From: Flavobacteriales bacterium
GTDB lineage: Bacteria > Bacteroidota > Bacteroidia > DT-38
DNA length: 64,000 nt
Reading direction: 5' to 3'
NCBI GenBank assembly: GCA_013214205.1
Contig: JABSPQ010000127.1
Location: 1-64,000, forward strand
The position numbers were made by a program, and so were the translations under genes. Positions 16,704-26,800 of the stretch are shown here, piece after piece. The notes under the pieces were generated by a model. That model saw nothing but the letters and a program-made list of their open reading frames with translations, was not told the DNA's origin and made no database searches. Within the stretch, counting starts at the first letter, position 1, and every line of letters begins with the position of its first letter.

Positions 16704-18128
16704 ATGAAAAACTTAATTCGCATATCCTTTACCCTGCTTTGCGCTGCAATAATTCAGCCAGCTACTGCTCAAAACGAGTTTGATGTTTTGAGATATTCTC
16801 AGCAGGAAATTAACGGTACTTCTAAATTTACAGGCATGGCAGGTGCCGTTGGTGCACTTGGTGGAGATATCACTTCTATGTCGTACAACCCAGCAGGTTT
16901 GGCAATTTACCGAAAATCAGAATTTACTTTTACGCCCCTGTTTTATAGCAACCAAAATTCAACTTCGTACAACGAGTCGCAAAACGACGCTAACCAAGCA
17001 GGGCTCTCCATAGGAAACTTAGGAGTGGTTTTTCACGCTGGCGAAAACACAGGAAAATGGATTGGAGTGAATTACGGTTTCAATATGACGAAAACGGCTT
17101 TGTTTACTGAAAATATATTTATTCAAGGTACTTCGGAAGGCAATTCATTGGTAGACCAATACCTTAATGAAGCAAACAATGCTGGTATAGGTAACATGGA
17201 CAATTTATCTTCAGGAGCGTATGGCGCATTTCACACTTACCTTATCGATACGTTATTCGGTGAGTTTTTTATTGAGTCTCCACTAGAAAAACCGCTCCAA
17301 ACAAAATCTACTAAGCAATATGGTAAAATGGCTGAATATTCGTTTGCTCTTGGCGGAAATTATGATGATCGTCTTTACTTAGGCGCTTCATTCGGATATA
17401 CCGTGGTTAAATATAATTCTCGTACCGAATACTTAGAATTTGATCAAGATTCAATTTCTGCAATCAACTTTTTTGAGATAAAAGAAGAGCTAGGCGTACT
17501 AGGCCATGGCTTAAATCTTAAGATCGGCATGATTTACAAATTGAACAAATGGCTTCGAATGGGTGCGTCGTTGCATACGCCAACCAAATATTACTTGCAC
17601 AACGAGTTTGAACTGAGCATGGAAGCACAATATGATGATGTCGATGAGGATTATATATTTGATCCAGACAGGTCGGAATTTGACTATACCATTAAAACTC
17701 CATATAAGGCTACTGCCAGCACTGCAATCATTTTTGGGAAGAAAGGCTTAATTAGTGCCGATTTCGAATTTGTAGACTACTCTACCGGCTCACTAAAGGC
17801 ATTGGGGTATTCTTTCTCTGATGCAAACAATATAATTGAAGACGATTTTAAACCTGCATTTAACTTAAGAGTAGGTGCGGAATGGAGAGTTCATAATTTC
17901 TCTCTTCGAGCTGGCTATGCAAATTATGGGAGTCCGGATGTGTTAAGTTCTGCACGTACCACTTACACAGGAGGTATTGGCTGGAGAGAGAAAGATTTTT
18001 TTGTTGACTTGGCTTACGCATTAAGCTCATCGTCTAACACGCATTTACTATATAATACTGTGAGTTCTAATACAGAAATATCATCTGTTAGGCACAAAGG
18101 CATGTTTACTGTTGGAATCAACTTCTAA
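16704..18128 (+). CDS. Outer-membrane transporter of the OmpP1/FadL/TodX family
   Basis: 474 residues. The signal peptide is MKNLIRISFTLLCAAIIQPA with cleavage after ATAQ. The mature N-terminus contains the family signature GMAGAVGALGGDITSMSYNP followed by AGLA, then alternating beta-strands to the end (FDLAYALSSSSN, GMFTVGINF), as expected of a 14-strand barrel with a hatch. FadL-type channels bring hydrophobic compounds across the outer membrane. The substrate cannot be read here. It starts 25 bp after the Tyr-rich gene and may be co-transcribed with it. A strong terminator follows. Confidence 0.9.
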   Translation: MKNLIRISFTLLCAAIIQPATAQNEFDVLRYSQQEINGTSKFTGMAGAVGALGGDITSMSYNPAGLAIYRKSEFTFTPLFYSNQNSTSYNESQNDANQAGLSIGNLGVVFHAGENTGKWIGVNYGFNMTKTALFTENIFIQGTSEGNSLVDQYLNEANNAGIGNMDNLSSGAYGAFHTYLIDTLFGEFFIESPLEKPLQTKSTKQYGKMAEYSFALGGNYDDRLYLGASFGYTVVKYNSRTEYLEFDQDSISAINFFEIKEELGVLGHGLNLKIGMIYKLNKWLRMGASLHTPTKYYLHNEFELSMEAQYDDVDEDYIFDPDRSEFDYTIKTPYKATASTAIIFGKKGLISADFEFVDYSTGSLKALGYSFSDANNIIEDDFKPAFNLRVGAEWRVHNFSLRAGYANYGSPDVLSSARTTYTGGIGWREKDFFVDLAYALSSSSNTHLLYNTVSSNTEISSVRHKGMFTVGINF

Positions 18129-18153
18129 CAAACCCAATTAGATTATACGTCAA

Positions 18154-18190
18154 TAAAAAAGGGATACTCATTTCTGAATATCCCTTTTTA
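18154..18190. terminator. Bidirectional terminator
   Basis: AAAAAAGGGATA pairs with TATCCCTTTTT around an 11-12 nt loop, with A and T tracts on both sides. It serves the converging FadL-like gene (+) and the zinc-ribbon gene (-). Confidence 0.9.
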
Positions 18191-18208
18191 AATACAGTTT
18201 ATTAAACT

Positions 18209-19033
18209 CTATTTTTTTGCTTTTTGCTTTTTTGTAGTTGCTTTTTTTGTAGTTGCTTTTTCTTCAACTTCAGCAACTTCAGGTTCTCCGTAAATATTAT
18301 CATCAACAAGTACTCTACCACAATGCTCACACACAATAACTTTTTTGTGCATTCTGATGTCTAATCTTCTTTGTGGTGGAATTTTGTTAAAGCAACCACC
18401 GCAAGCATCTCTTTGGATGGTTACAACAGCTAGACCATTTCTGGCATTACCTCTAATTCTTTCGTAAGCAGTTAACAATCTTTCTTCGATGATTGCAGAA
18501 GCTTTTTTAGATTTTTTAGCTAAACTCTCTTCATCTTTTTGTGTTTCAGCAACAATATCAGAAAGTTCGCCTTTTTTAATTTTCAAATCGCTTTTAAGCT
18601 CTTTAAGCTCTTTCTTAGATCCATCAACTCCGTCACCTTTCGAATCAATCTCGAATTTAACTTCTTTGATTTTCTTTTCAGACAATTCAATCTCCAACGT
18701 TTGAAATTCGATCTCTTTATTAAGTGAGTCGTATTCTCTACTGTTTCTTACTTTCTTTTGCTGAGACTCATATCTTTTAATTTCGGCATGAGAATCTTTT
18801 ATTCCATTCTCTTTATCCGAAATTTTAGTTTGTAAAGCTTCAGTTTCTTCAACATGATTTGCAAGTCTAGTTTCAAGACCTTCTACTGCATCTTCTAGAT
18901 CCTTAACCTCTAAAGGTAATTCCCCTCTTATGGTTCTTATCTTATCTATCTGACTATCTATCCTTTGCAAGTCAAGTAACGCCCTTAACTTCTCTTCTGT
19001 TGACGCTTCTTTTTTTTCTATTGTTGTTGACAT
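18209..19033 (-). CDS. Coiled-coil protein with C4-type zinc ribbon
   Basis: 274 residues. Residues ~15-200 form a long, highly charged coiled coil (for example LEIELSEKKIKEVKFEIDSK). The C-terminal zinc ribbon has C211-GG-C214 (DACGGCFNKIPPQRRLDIRM) and C235-EH-C238 (IVCEHCGRVL), and a Lys-rich tail follows. This is the PF02591-like architecture found across bacteria. Its biochemical role is poorly defined. It starts 1 bp after the Nif3-family gene stop, so the two form an operon, a pairing that is common. Confidence 0.9.
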   Translation of the reverse strand: MSTTIEKKEASTEEKLRALLDLQRIDSQIDKIRTIRGELPLEVKDLEDAVEGLETRLANHVEETEALQTKISDKENGIKDSHAEIKRYESQQKKVRNSREYDSLNKEIEFQTLEIELSEKKIKEVKFEIDSKGDGVDGSKKELKELKSDLKIKKGELSDIVAETQKDEESLAKKSKKASAIIEERLLTAYERIRGNARNGLAVVTIQRDACGGCFNKIPPQRRLDIRMHKKVIVCEHCGRVLVDDNIYGEPEVAEVEEKATTKKATTKKQKAKK

Positions 19034-19034
19034 C

Positions 19035-19820
19035 TTAAATCAAATATTTAATTGGATTCGTGTTTATCCCTGAAAAACGGATGGCAAATTTAGGAAAATT
19101 TTCCTTAATTAAGTCATAAATCACCTCGCTTGTGTATTGTTCGCTTTCATAGTGTCCAATATCAATAATTACTATTTCATTATTGGCATCAAAGAACTGA
19201 TGATATTTGAAGTCTCCGGTGATAAAAACATCAGCGTTTTCAGCAATTGCATCAGACAATAAAAAGCTTCCCGAACCGCCACAAACAGCAATCTTCCTTA
19301 CTTTTTCTTTTATTATCTCGGTATATCTAATGCCTTTAGCTTTGAAATCATTTTTCAGTAAATCAAGTAGGTCATCAAGCAACATTTCCTGCTTTAACTC
19401 CCCTATCATTCCATCACCTACATTATCCATACCGGGCTTAGGTGCTAATATTTTGGTATTAATCAATCCGATTTTCTCACAAATCTTGGTATTTACGCCA
19501 TTTATCACATTATCTAAATTAGTATGAACTGCGTAAATCGATATGTTGTGCTTAATTGCTTTTATTAGTATTCTACCCAGCCAATCTGAAGAACTTACTT
19601 GCTTTATGCCGCCAAAAATCAAAGGATGATGTGCAATAATCAAGTCGGCGCCAATAGAAATTGCTTCATCTACTACCTCCTCCGTACAATCCAAACAAAC
19701 CAAAGCCGATTCAACTTCATCATTTAAATTTCCTACGTTTAAGCCAGCATTATCGTATGCCTCTTGATATCCTAAGGGCGCTAAAGTCTCAATTACCGAC
19801 GTTATATCTTGAATTTTCAT
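19035..19820 (-). CDS. Nif3-like dinuclear metal-centre protein
   Basis: 261 residues. It starts MKIQDITSVIETLAPLGYQE. Metal-binding motifs of the YqfO/YbgI (Nif3, GTP cyclohydrolase I type 2-like) family are visible: DLIIAHHPLIF, IYAVHTNLDN and DIGHYESEQY. The insertion domain found in longer YqfO proteins is absent; this is the short form. Members are hexameric with two metals per subunit. The physiological substrate is uncertain. It is first in an operon with the zinc-ribbon gene and divergent from lpxK. Confidence 0.93.
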   Translation of the reverse strand: MKIQDITSVIETLAPLGYQEAYDNAGLNVGNLNDEVESALVCLDCTEEVVDEAISIGADLIIAHHPLIFGGIKQVSSSDWLGRILIKAIKHNISIYAVHTNLDNVINGVNTKICEKIGLINTKILAPKPGMDNVGDGMIGELKQEMLLDDLLDLLKNDFKAKGIRYTEIIKEKVRKIAVCGGSGSFLLSDAIAENADVFITGDFKYHQFFDANNEIVIIDIGHYESEQYTSEVIYDLIKENFPKFAIRFSGINTNPIKYLI

Positions 19821-19872
19821 AATTCAATATTAGGGAAATTTACATTAACCTAAATTTGTACTTTTATTTGCA

Positions 19873-20916
19873 ATGACTCCATCGCAGTTTTTATTATTAC
19901 CCATCTCATTTGTTTATGGGCTAATTATCCGAACAAGAAATTTGTTTTACGATTTGGGCATCCTAAATTCTAAAGGATATGACTTGCCCATAATTTGTGT
20001 TGGCAACCTTACTCATGGCGGTACAGGTAAAACGCCACACGTTCAGTTTATAGCAGAATTATTAAAGGAAAACAAAACCGTTGCCGTGTTAATGAGGGGC
20101 TACAAGCGAAATACGAGTGGGTTTTTATTGATTAACGAAAACACGCCTTACACCGATAGTGGCGATGAGGCCAAACAACACAAACAAATGAATAAAGATT
20201 TGATTGTAGCGCTTGATGAAGATCGCAGGAATGGCATTGAACAATTACAGGCTTGCACGCCTAATTTAGATTGCATTATAATGGACGATGGATTTCAACA
20301 CAGAAGGGTTAAACCTGGATTTTCGATTGTTCTTCGCGATTACCACGAATTAAAATCGAATAATTTTGTTGCTCCAGCAGGCACATTGCGCGAACCGCTT
20401 TCAGGAAGCAAGCGAGCTGATGTAATAATTGTGTCGAAATGCCCCCCAAATCTTTCCAAAAACGAAAAGCATATGCTTACAAAACAACTCAACTCTACAG
20501 AAAATCAAGCCATCTATTTCACTCAGGTTGTTTACGACGACATAACTTCATATAATTTATCCGATACCATTGCAAACATTTCCGATTACAACATTGTTTT
20601 GTTTACAGGAATTGGCAACGCTGCACCTTTGGTAGAACATTTAAAATTAAACGCTAAAAGCGTTTTACATGTTGATTTTAACGATCATCACAATTTTAAT
20701 GCTAACGATCTGAAAAACATTAAAAACAAATTTGATGCAATTGATAGCAATAAAAAAATCATGCTTACAACACAAAAAGACCTTTGCCGTTTATCGCAAG
20801 ACATATTAACCGAAATGAACATCTATTTTATTCCAATCTTTATTAAATTTCATAATGAAAGTAGTGCTGAGTTCATCGAACAAATCAGTAATTTCGTGTC
20901 TAAACCGACCAACTAG
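19873..20916 (+). CDS. lpxK: Tetraacyldisaccharide 4'-kinase
   Basis: 347 residues. It phosphorylates the 4' position of the lipid A disaccharide at the inner membrane. An N-terminal membrane anchor (QFLLLPISFVYGLIIRTRN) is followed by the Walker A-type loop HGGTGKTP (G49-T54) and the DDGFQHRR motif characteristic of LpxK. A -7-like box TAAATTTG lies 15 bp upstream of the start (19851-19858). lpxH follows two genes later, so lipid A genes are grouped here. Confidence 0.95.
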   Translation: MTPSQFLLLPISFVYGLIIRTRNLFYDLGILNSKGYDLPIICVGNLTHGGTGKTPHVQFIAELLKENKTVAVLMRGYKRNTSGFLLINENTPYTDSGDEAKQHKQMNKDLIVALDEDRRNGIEQLQACTPNLDCIIMDDGFQHRRVKPGFSIVLRDYHELKSNNFVAPAGTLREPLSGSKRADVIIVSKCPPNLSKNEKHMLTKQLNSTENQAIYFTQVVYDDITSYNLSDTIANISDYNIVLFTGIGNAAPLVEHLKLNAKSVLHVDFNDHHNFNANDLKNIKNKFDAIDSNKKIMLTTQKDLCRLSQDILTEMNIYFIPIFIKFHNESSAEFIEQISNFVSKPTN

Positions 20917-20917
20917 C

Positions 20918-22021
20918 ATGAGAGTATTTCAATTTATTATTGTTTCAACAGTTCTTTTTTTGGCTGCCTGTCAAGGAGAACTAGAGTACAGCCTTAAAGG
21001 CAAATTTAAAAATGCCGAAGGCAAATCATTGTATATTGAAAAAGCTGGCGTACAAGGCTTCCAAACAATTGCCACAGCCGTTTTAGATTCGGATGGTGAA
21101 TTCCTTTTCACTTTTCCTGTTAGAGATGCTGGGTATTATAGAATAAGAGTTGGTTCTGATCAGTCGATAATTTTAATAATCGATAAAGGAGAATCTGTAT
21201 TAGTTAATGGAGATGCAACCAACCTTGGACAAAATTATACTGTTGAAGGCTCTAAAAATTCTGTTTTATACAAAGAGTTCTTCTCCTCGTATCAAAAAAA
21301 CATGGTATCCATCGATTCTCTTAAGCAGATGTATACCGTAATTATGCAAACTACAAGAGATGCTATTCAGATTAGACAGATTCAAGAACAGTTTGGCGAA
21401 TTGAGTTCGGCACAAAGTACTTTCAGTAAAAACTTTATCGACGCTCACATTAATGATTTCGTGGTTTTAAGTGTGGTGGAAAGTTTGGAGCCAGAACCCA
21501 ATATGGAATATTACAAGAAGGTTGAGAGTAGTATGTCTAAAAACTTCCCCAACTCTGTACTTGCACAAAACTTCGTAAAAAAAGTGAGCGATTTAAACAG
21601 GATTGCTATAGGATCAATTCCTCCCGAAATTCAAATGTCGGACCCCAATGGAAACATCGTTGCACTTTCTTCTTTAAAAGGCAAAGTGGTTTTAGTAGAT
21701 TTTTGGGCGTCGTGGTGTAGACCATGTAGAATGGAAAGCCCCAATTTAGTCCGACTTTACAACCAGTTTAATAGTAGTGGTTTCGAAATTTATAGCGTTT
21801 CCCTCGATAAGAATAAAAACTCTTGGCTTCAGGCAATTCAACAAGATCAATTGAATTGGATTCATGTTAGTGAGTTGGCTTATTGGAATACCTCGGTTGT
21901 TAAAACTTACGGATTTTCGGGAATTCCTTTTACAGTTTTACTAGATAGAGATGGGAAGATTATCGGAAAAAATCTACGAGGCGCACAACTGGCTCAAAAG
22001 GTTCAAGAAGTTTTAAGTTAA
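20918..22021 (+). CDS. TlpA/ResA-like thioredoxin-fold lipoprotein (DUF4369 N-domain)
   Basis: 367 residues from ATG 20918, 1 bp after lpxK. I chose this start over an in-frame one at 20855 because it begins a clean lipoprotein signal (MRVFQFIIVSTVLFLAACQG, lipobox Cys 19). The N-terminal beta domain (residues ~25-120, LKGKFKNAEGKSLYIEKAGV) looks like DUF4369. A helical linker follows, then an AhpC/TSA-type thioredoxin domain with WASWCRPC (C267, C270) and the cis-Pro SGIPFT. These proteins are lipid-anchored thiol-disulfide reductases of the cell envelope, and the client is unknown. Confidence 0.9.
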   Translation: MRVFQFIIVSTVLFLAACQGELEYSLKGKFKNAEGKSLYIEKAGVQGFQTIATAVLDSDGEFLFTFPVRDAGYYRIRVGSDQSIILIIDKGESVLVNGDATNLGQNYTVEGSKNSVLYKEFFSSYQKNMVSIDSLKQMYTVIMQTTRDAIQIRQIQEQFGELSSAQSTFSKNFIDAHINDFVVLSVVESLEPEPNMEYYKKVESSMSKNFPNSVLAQNFVKKVSDLNRIAIGSIPPEIQMSDPNGNIVALSSLKGKVVLVDFWASWCRPCRMESPNLVRLYNQFNSSGFEIYSVSLDKNKNSWLQAIQQDQLNWIHVSELAYWNTSVVKTYGFSGIPFTVLLDRDGKIIGKNLRGAQLAQKVQEVLS

Positions 22022-22028
22022 TTTAGTC

Positions 22029-22790
22029 TTGGAAGGAATTAACACTTCAAATAAAATTTACTTCGCGTCAGATTTCCATCTTGGGATCCCTAGTCATGCT
22101 AAAAGTTTGATTAGGGAAAAGAATATTGTTAAATGGCTAGATGAGATTAAGCATAATGCAGCGGCCATTTATCTTATGGGAGATTTATTCGACTTTTGGT
22201 TCGAATACAAAACTGTAATTCCGAAAGGTTTTACACGGCTACTGGGAAAAATTGCAGAACTCACAGATTCGGGCATTGAAGTAAACTTCTTTATTGGCAA
22301 CCACGATATGTGGTGCTTCGATTACTTTGAATATGAATTAGGTTTGAAAATTTTCAGAAACCCAATTACCAAAGAATTCAATGGCAAAAAATTCTATTTG
22401 GCTCATGGCGATGGATTAGGACCCAAAGACTACAAATACAAATTCCTAAAAAAGGTATTTCGCAACCCTATTTGCCAATGGCTGTTTGGTATAATACCGC
22501 CACAAATTGGTATTGGTTTAGCATTACATTGGTCGGGTACAAGTAGGGCAACAAATCCTGTTACAATTGCAGATACGTACGGAGAAGATGGAGAATGGCT
22601 AATTATACATTCTAAAGAAGTGTTGGCGAAAGAACACCACGACTTTTTTGTTTATGGCCATAGACACATACCTCTTGATTTAAAAATTGGAGATAATTCA
22701 AGATACATCAATTTAGGCGATTGGATAATCCATTTTACGTATGCGGTATTTGATGGAGAAAATTTAGAGCTTAAGACTTTCTCTGAGTAA
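22029..22790 (+). CDS. lpxH: UDP-2,3-diacylglucosamine diphosphatase
   Basis: 253 residues with a metallophosphoesterase core: SDFHLGIP, MGDLFDFWFEY, GNHDMW, HGDGLG and YGHRHIP. It cleaves UDP-diacyl-GlcN to lipid X in lipid A synthesis. No ATG is available before the first motif, so a TTG at 22029 is the likely start. It follows the TlpA-like gene by 7 bp and belongs to the lpxK operon. Its last 20 bp overlap the convergent gapA gene. Confidence 0.93.
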   Translation: MEGINTSNKIYFASDFHLGIPSHAKSLIREKNIVKWLDEIKHNAAAIYLMGDLFDFWFEYKTVIPKGFTRLLGKIAELTDSGIEVNFFIGNHDMWCFDYFEYELGLKIFRNPITKEFNGKKFYLAHGDGLGPKDYKYKFLKKVFRNPICQWLFGIIPPQIGIGLALHWSGTSRATNPVTIADTYGEDGEWLIIHSKEVLAKEHHDFFVYGHRHIPLDLKIGDNSRYINLGDWIIHFTYAVFDGENLELKTFSE

Positions 22791-23775
22791 TTTTCCCGAT
22801 CAAATCGGACAATCTTGACGAATAGCCAATTTCGTTGTCGTACCAACCCACCACTTTTACCATATTACCTATAACAGAGGTAAGTTGCGAGTCGAAAACA
22901 CATGAATGTGGATTTCCTATTATATCTACAGACACAATAGGGTCGGTAATATACTCTAGGATGCCATTTAAGCCGTTTTTAGACGCTTTCTCAAATGCGC
23001 TGTTAACTTCGTCAATAGACGGCGAATTACTCAGGATACACGTTAAATCTGTAAGTGATCCATTTGCAACCGGAACCCTCATGCCACAGCCACCCATTTT
23101 ATTTTCTAAATGCGGGAATATCTTAGTAACTGCTTTGGCCGCTCCTGTTGTTGTAGGGATAATGGACATAGACGCAGCCCGTGCTCTTCTTAAATCATAA
23201 TGCGGTGCGTCGTGCAATTTCTGATCGCTAGTAAATGAGTGTATGGTGGTGATGTATGCCGTTTCTATATCCCAATTATCATCCAAAACTTTTACTAAAG
23301 GCGCAGCACAATTGGTTGTGCAAGAAGCATTAGAAATAATGATATCATTGTCCTCCAAAACTTCATCATTAATACCCAATACCACCATTTTTACATCAGA
23401 TTCGGATGGCGCGGATATTATAACTTTCTTGGCTCCTGCAGTTATGTGCTGTCCATTTTTCTTGAGGCTTTTATATTTACCTGTACATTCTATAACTACA
23501 TCAACATCTAAATCTTTCCAAGGAAGTTGTAACGGAGTAGCGCATGAAAGGAATTTAATTCGCTGATCCTTTACGAGCAAACTATCACCCTCAATGTTCA
23601 CTTGTTGATTAAACCGGCCATGAACAGAATCGTATTTAAATAAATGGGTTAATGTGTTGATGTCACTCAAATCATTAATAGCTACTATTTCATAAGTATC
23701 TTGTTCAAGCAAAATCCGAAGCAGTGCCCTACCTATTCTTCCAAAACCATTTATTGCAATTTTAGCTTTAGTCAT
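22771..23775 (-). CDS. gapA: Glyceraldehyde-3-phosphate dehydrogenase, type I
   Basis: 334 residues. The NAD-binding start is KIAINGFGRIGRALLRILLE. The catalytic Cys152 is in SNASCTTNC, His is in TTIHSFTSDQ, and NEIGYSSRL is near the C-terminus (WYDNEIGYSSRLSDLI). It oxidises glyceraldehyde-3-phosphate to 1,3-bisphosphoglycerate in glycolysis, or the reverse in gluconeogenesis. It is convergent with lpxH, with a 20-bp 3' overlap. KSYDSVHGRF-type residues are present as HLFKYDSVHGRF. Confidence 0.96.
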   Translation of the reverse strand: MTKAKIAINGFGRIGRALLRILLEQDTYEIVAINDLSDINTLTHLFKYDSVHGRFNQQVNIEGDSLLVKDQRIKFLSCATPLQLPWKDLDVDVVIECTGKYKSLKKNGQHITAGAKKVIISAPSESDVKMVVLGINDEVLEDNDIIISNASCTTNCAAPLVKVLDDNWDIETAYITTIHSFTSDQKLHDAPHYDLRRARAASMSIIPTTTGAAKAVTKIFPHLENKMGGCGMRVPVANGSLTDLTCILSNSPSIDEVNSAFEKASKNGLNGILEYITDPIVSVDIIGNPHSCVFDSQLTSVIGNMVKVVGWYDNEIGYSSRLSDLIGKITQRKS

Positions 23776-23792
23776 TTTAAGCTATCGGTAAC

Positions 23793-23822
23793 AATTAAAA
23801 TAGCTGCATGAAGCAGCTACTT
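23793..23822 (-). terminator. Terminator of the giant T9SS gene
   Basis: TAGCTGC (23801-23807) and GCAGCTA (23813-23819) form a perfect 7-bp stem with a 5-nt loop. On the minus strand it is followed by TTTTAATT. It lies between the T9SS gene stop and the gapA start. Confidence 0.75.
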
Positions 23823-23849
23823 TAATATTATTTATTTAGGAGTAACGTA

Positions 23850-26800
23850 TTAATTGATCACAACCATTTTGGCTGCCAATACTTCTTTACTAGTTGTAGC
23901 ACTTACAATATAAGTACCAGCACTTAATCCAGCAACACTAAGATCAAAATTGTTGGTTCCCTTAATTAATGTTACTACATCCGTATAGATTGAAGTACCG
24001 CTTAAGCTATATACATTTAATCGAACACCTTTCTCGCTTTCACCAACAGTAATGGACACATTGGCTACATCCGTAACTGGGTTTGGATAGATAGAAAGAC
24101 TTGACTCGCTAGTTTCAACAGTTACCTTCTCTTCAACTCCAACAACATCTTGAGATGTATATACACCTCTACCATACGTACCAGCAACTAAGTTGCCATA
24201 TGTGTAAGAGAATTTCCAATATTGTTGGAATAAATCTGTTACAGGAACTTGAGGAATTATATCACCGTCAGTATTCCAGCTAGCTCCAGCATCATCTGTA
24301 CTATAAACGCCATACTCTGTACCAATTATTATTTCAGCACCAGTAGAATCGTTCAAGTTAATCAATACCGAATAAACAGGCATTGCCGGTAAATCAGACT
24401 GAATGGAAATAAACAAAGGAGTCGCGTCAGTAGCATTTTGAGACTCATATACATAATCCGCGTTACCATAATTACCTAAAGTAACCACAACATGCGACGA
24501 TGTTTTTCTGCTAGTAGCAATATCAGTAATATACCTTCCTTCGAAGTCGTGAACCAGTGATATCTTCAAATTCTCCACATCTTTTCCTCCTCTCAAAGTA
24601 AGTACTTTTGAAATCCGGTAGAGTCTTCCTCCCATTCCTACCCATATTTCATTCCCATCTGCAGAGAATCTTATTGCTGTTGCAGGATGCATTGCCGCCG
24701 TATCTAGCTCAACAGGCACATAATAATGCTGTTCGTAAATAGAACCAAATGCTACAGGAATTGTTTTTATATCTAATGGATCGTTAGCAATTAAAATGCT
24801 ACCATCTTCACCAGATACAGCAAACCTCGAATTAATTACATCCGTAAACCAAGCTGAATCTTTATCTCTGTTCGATAGGTCTTCTGTTAAGGTAGTCCAG
24901 TAGTAAATAAAATCGCCACTGCCAGCCATAACAGTATTACTTTTTAACTGAATGGTTGAACCAACTATTTCAGTAGGGTCTCCTGAAGTAAGATAAGGAA
25001 CACTATCAACGTTCGTTGTATCATACAGACTTTCCCATAAGTCCATTTTAACAACAGACGAATAAACCTCATCCTGAGTAATATCGATTACAGTAATCCC
25101 TCTGTTTTCAGAGCGATAAACTGTATTTATAACCTCGTAGCCATTGTAACCAAACTTAGTACCTGAATAAAAGATAATACTTGGGTCAATTTTAGAAATT
25201 ACAACATCTCCACCACTCATAACTTCTCCTAGGTCGGTATATAGCTGCGTTCCTCGATTAGGGTTTATGTCGAAACCAGAATTGTATATAACACCATTTC
25301 CTACGGTACTCATAAGTAACTCACCATCAACGTCCATCTCTGCACCTAGCATTTGTGTGCTCACATAGTTTGCATTTTGTTTTGAGAATGAACTACCACC
25401 ATTTCTAGTATTGTATATCCCTGCATCCGTTGCTATGTAAAAGGTTTTAGTATTTGTTGGATGGTATACTATATCATGAATTCCCGTTGATACGTATAAT
25501 GGATCATTCAACTCTAATTCTGCTGATGACACTTTGTTCCAATTTTCATCAAAAGTCCATTTCCAAATATCTAAACCTGCAACCAATATATTTTCTCTAT
25601 CATTTGGATTAACAACAATTGTATTTGCATACATACCGTCGAATAATGGATAAAATTGAGATTGAGAAAGTCCTCCAGGGCCTATTAGATCCCATCTTGC
25701 TCCTTTATCAGTAGATTGGTAAACACCTTCTAACAAATATTTTTCCTCAGTATCTCTTTCCTCTGCGGTATAGGCAACTGATGCATAAACATAATTAGGA
25801 TCAGAAGGCGCAATAGCTACTTCAATTCTACCAACACCCTTAATTGGTAGCAAGTTACTCTCAAAATCATTTGAACGTTGTACATATGTACCTGGATCTC
25901 CGTTAGCAGAGGTAAAGCATACATTGCCTACAATGGCAATTACCGAACCATCACTTCCAACTTCAACGTCTGTAGCTCGAGCAACAGAATCAGAATCAAA
26001 AGAAACAGCATCTAATCCAGTTACATTACCAATTAGTGTTTCAAATGTGCCAGAAAGTCCAGAAACATTTGCTGGATCAGAGAAATAACTTGATCCTAAA
26101 TTAACAGAAGTAATATTGTCTATTACGGTATACCTATTTCCTGTTAAACCACAACTTGCGTTTTCATGTGTTGTTTCCTGATCAGCTTCGAAGTCTCCTG
26201 CTGGAACTGCCTCTGAAATCACTTCATATATCGCATCAAGGTCCGATGGCTTATCAACAGTAGGCGCTTCAGATTCGAAAGTACCACCTTGAGTACTAGA
26301 AGTAAAATAAATAGAAGTTCCACTTCTGTTAGCTGTTATGTTTTGCTTATTCCAAGCATCTTTAGCATTAAGATCCTTTTTAATAAATTTATTTATCTTC
26401 TCAATCAATGTTGGTGCGTCAGCCTTGTTTTCCCATTTAAACGTTGTTAAACTATACTTTGATCCAACATTCAATATAACTTTGTCAATCCCCGGTGTTA
26501 AGTCACCAACCATATGATATACAACTTGTTTAGACAATGGGAAATTAGGAACCAAAGTGGTAGCAAGTACCTCCAATTCGCCACTTTGAGATGTTAACAA
26601 ACCATCAAATCCAGGAAAATCATTCCCTGGTACTTTAGCAGTAAATGTTATGAGGCTGTCCTCTTGTGTCATTATAATACCTTCTACAGTATCTAGTTTA
26701 GCTTTGTAATCAGCATAGAACTTTTCTGCAATTTCGGTAACCGAACCATTATCGAGAAATTTATACTTATCCTTGTTCATATAAAGTGTTACTTCACCCA

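Noticed and set aside
20855-20917. Upstream in-frame start for the TlpA-like lipoprotein
   Set aside because: It would put 21 residues before the lipoprotein signal and overlap lpxK by 62 bp. ATG 20918 gives a perfect signal.
22029-22031. A missing or truncated start in lpxH
   Set aside because: TTG at this position gives the normal family N-terminus directly before the SDFHLG motif, and the length is normal.
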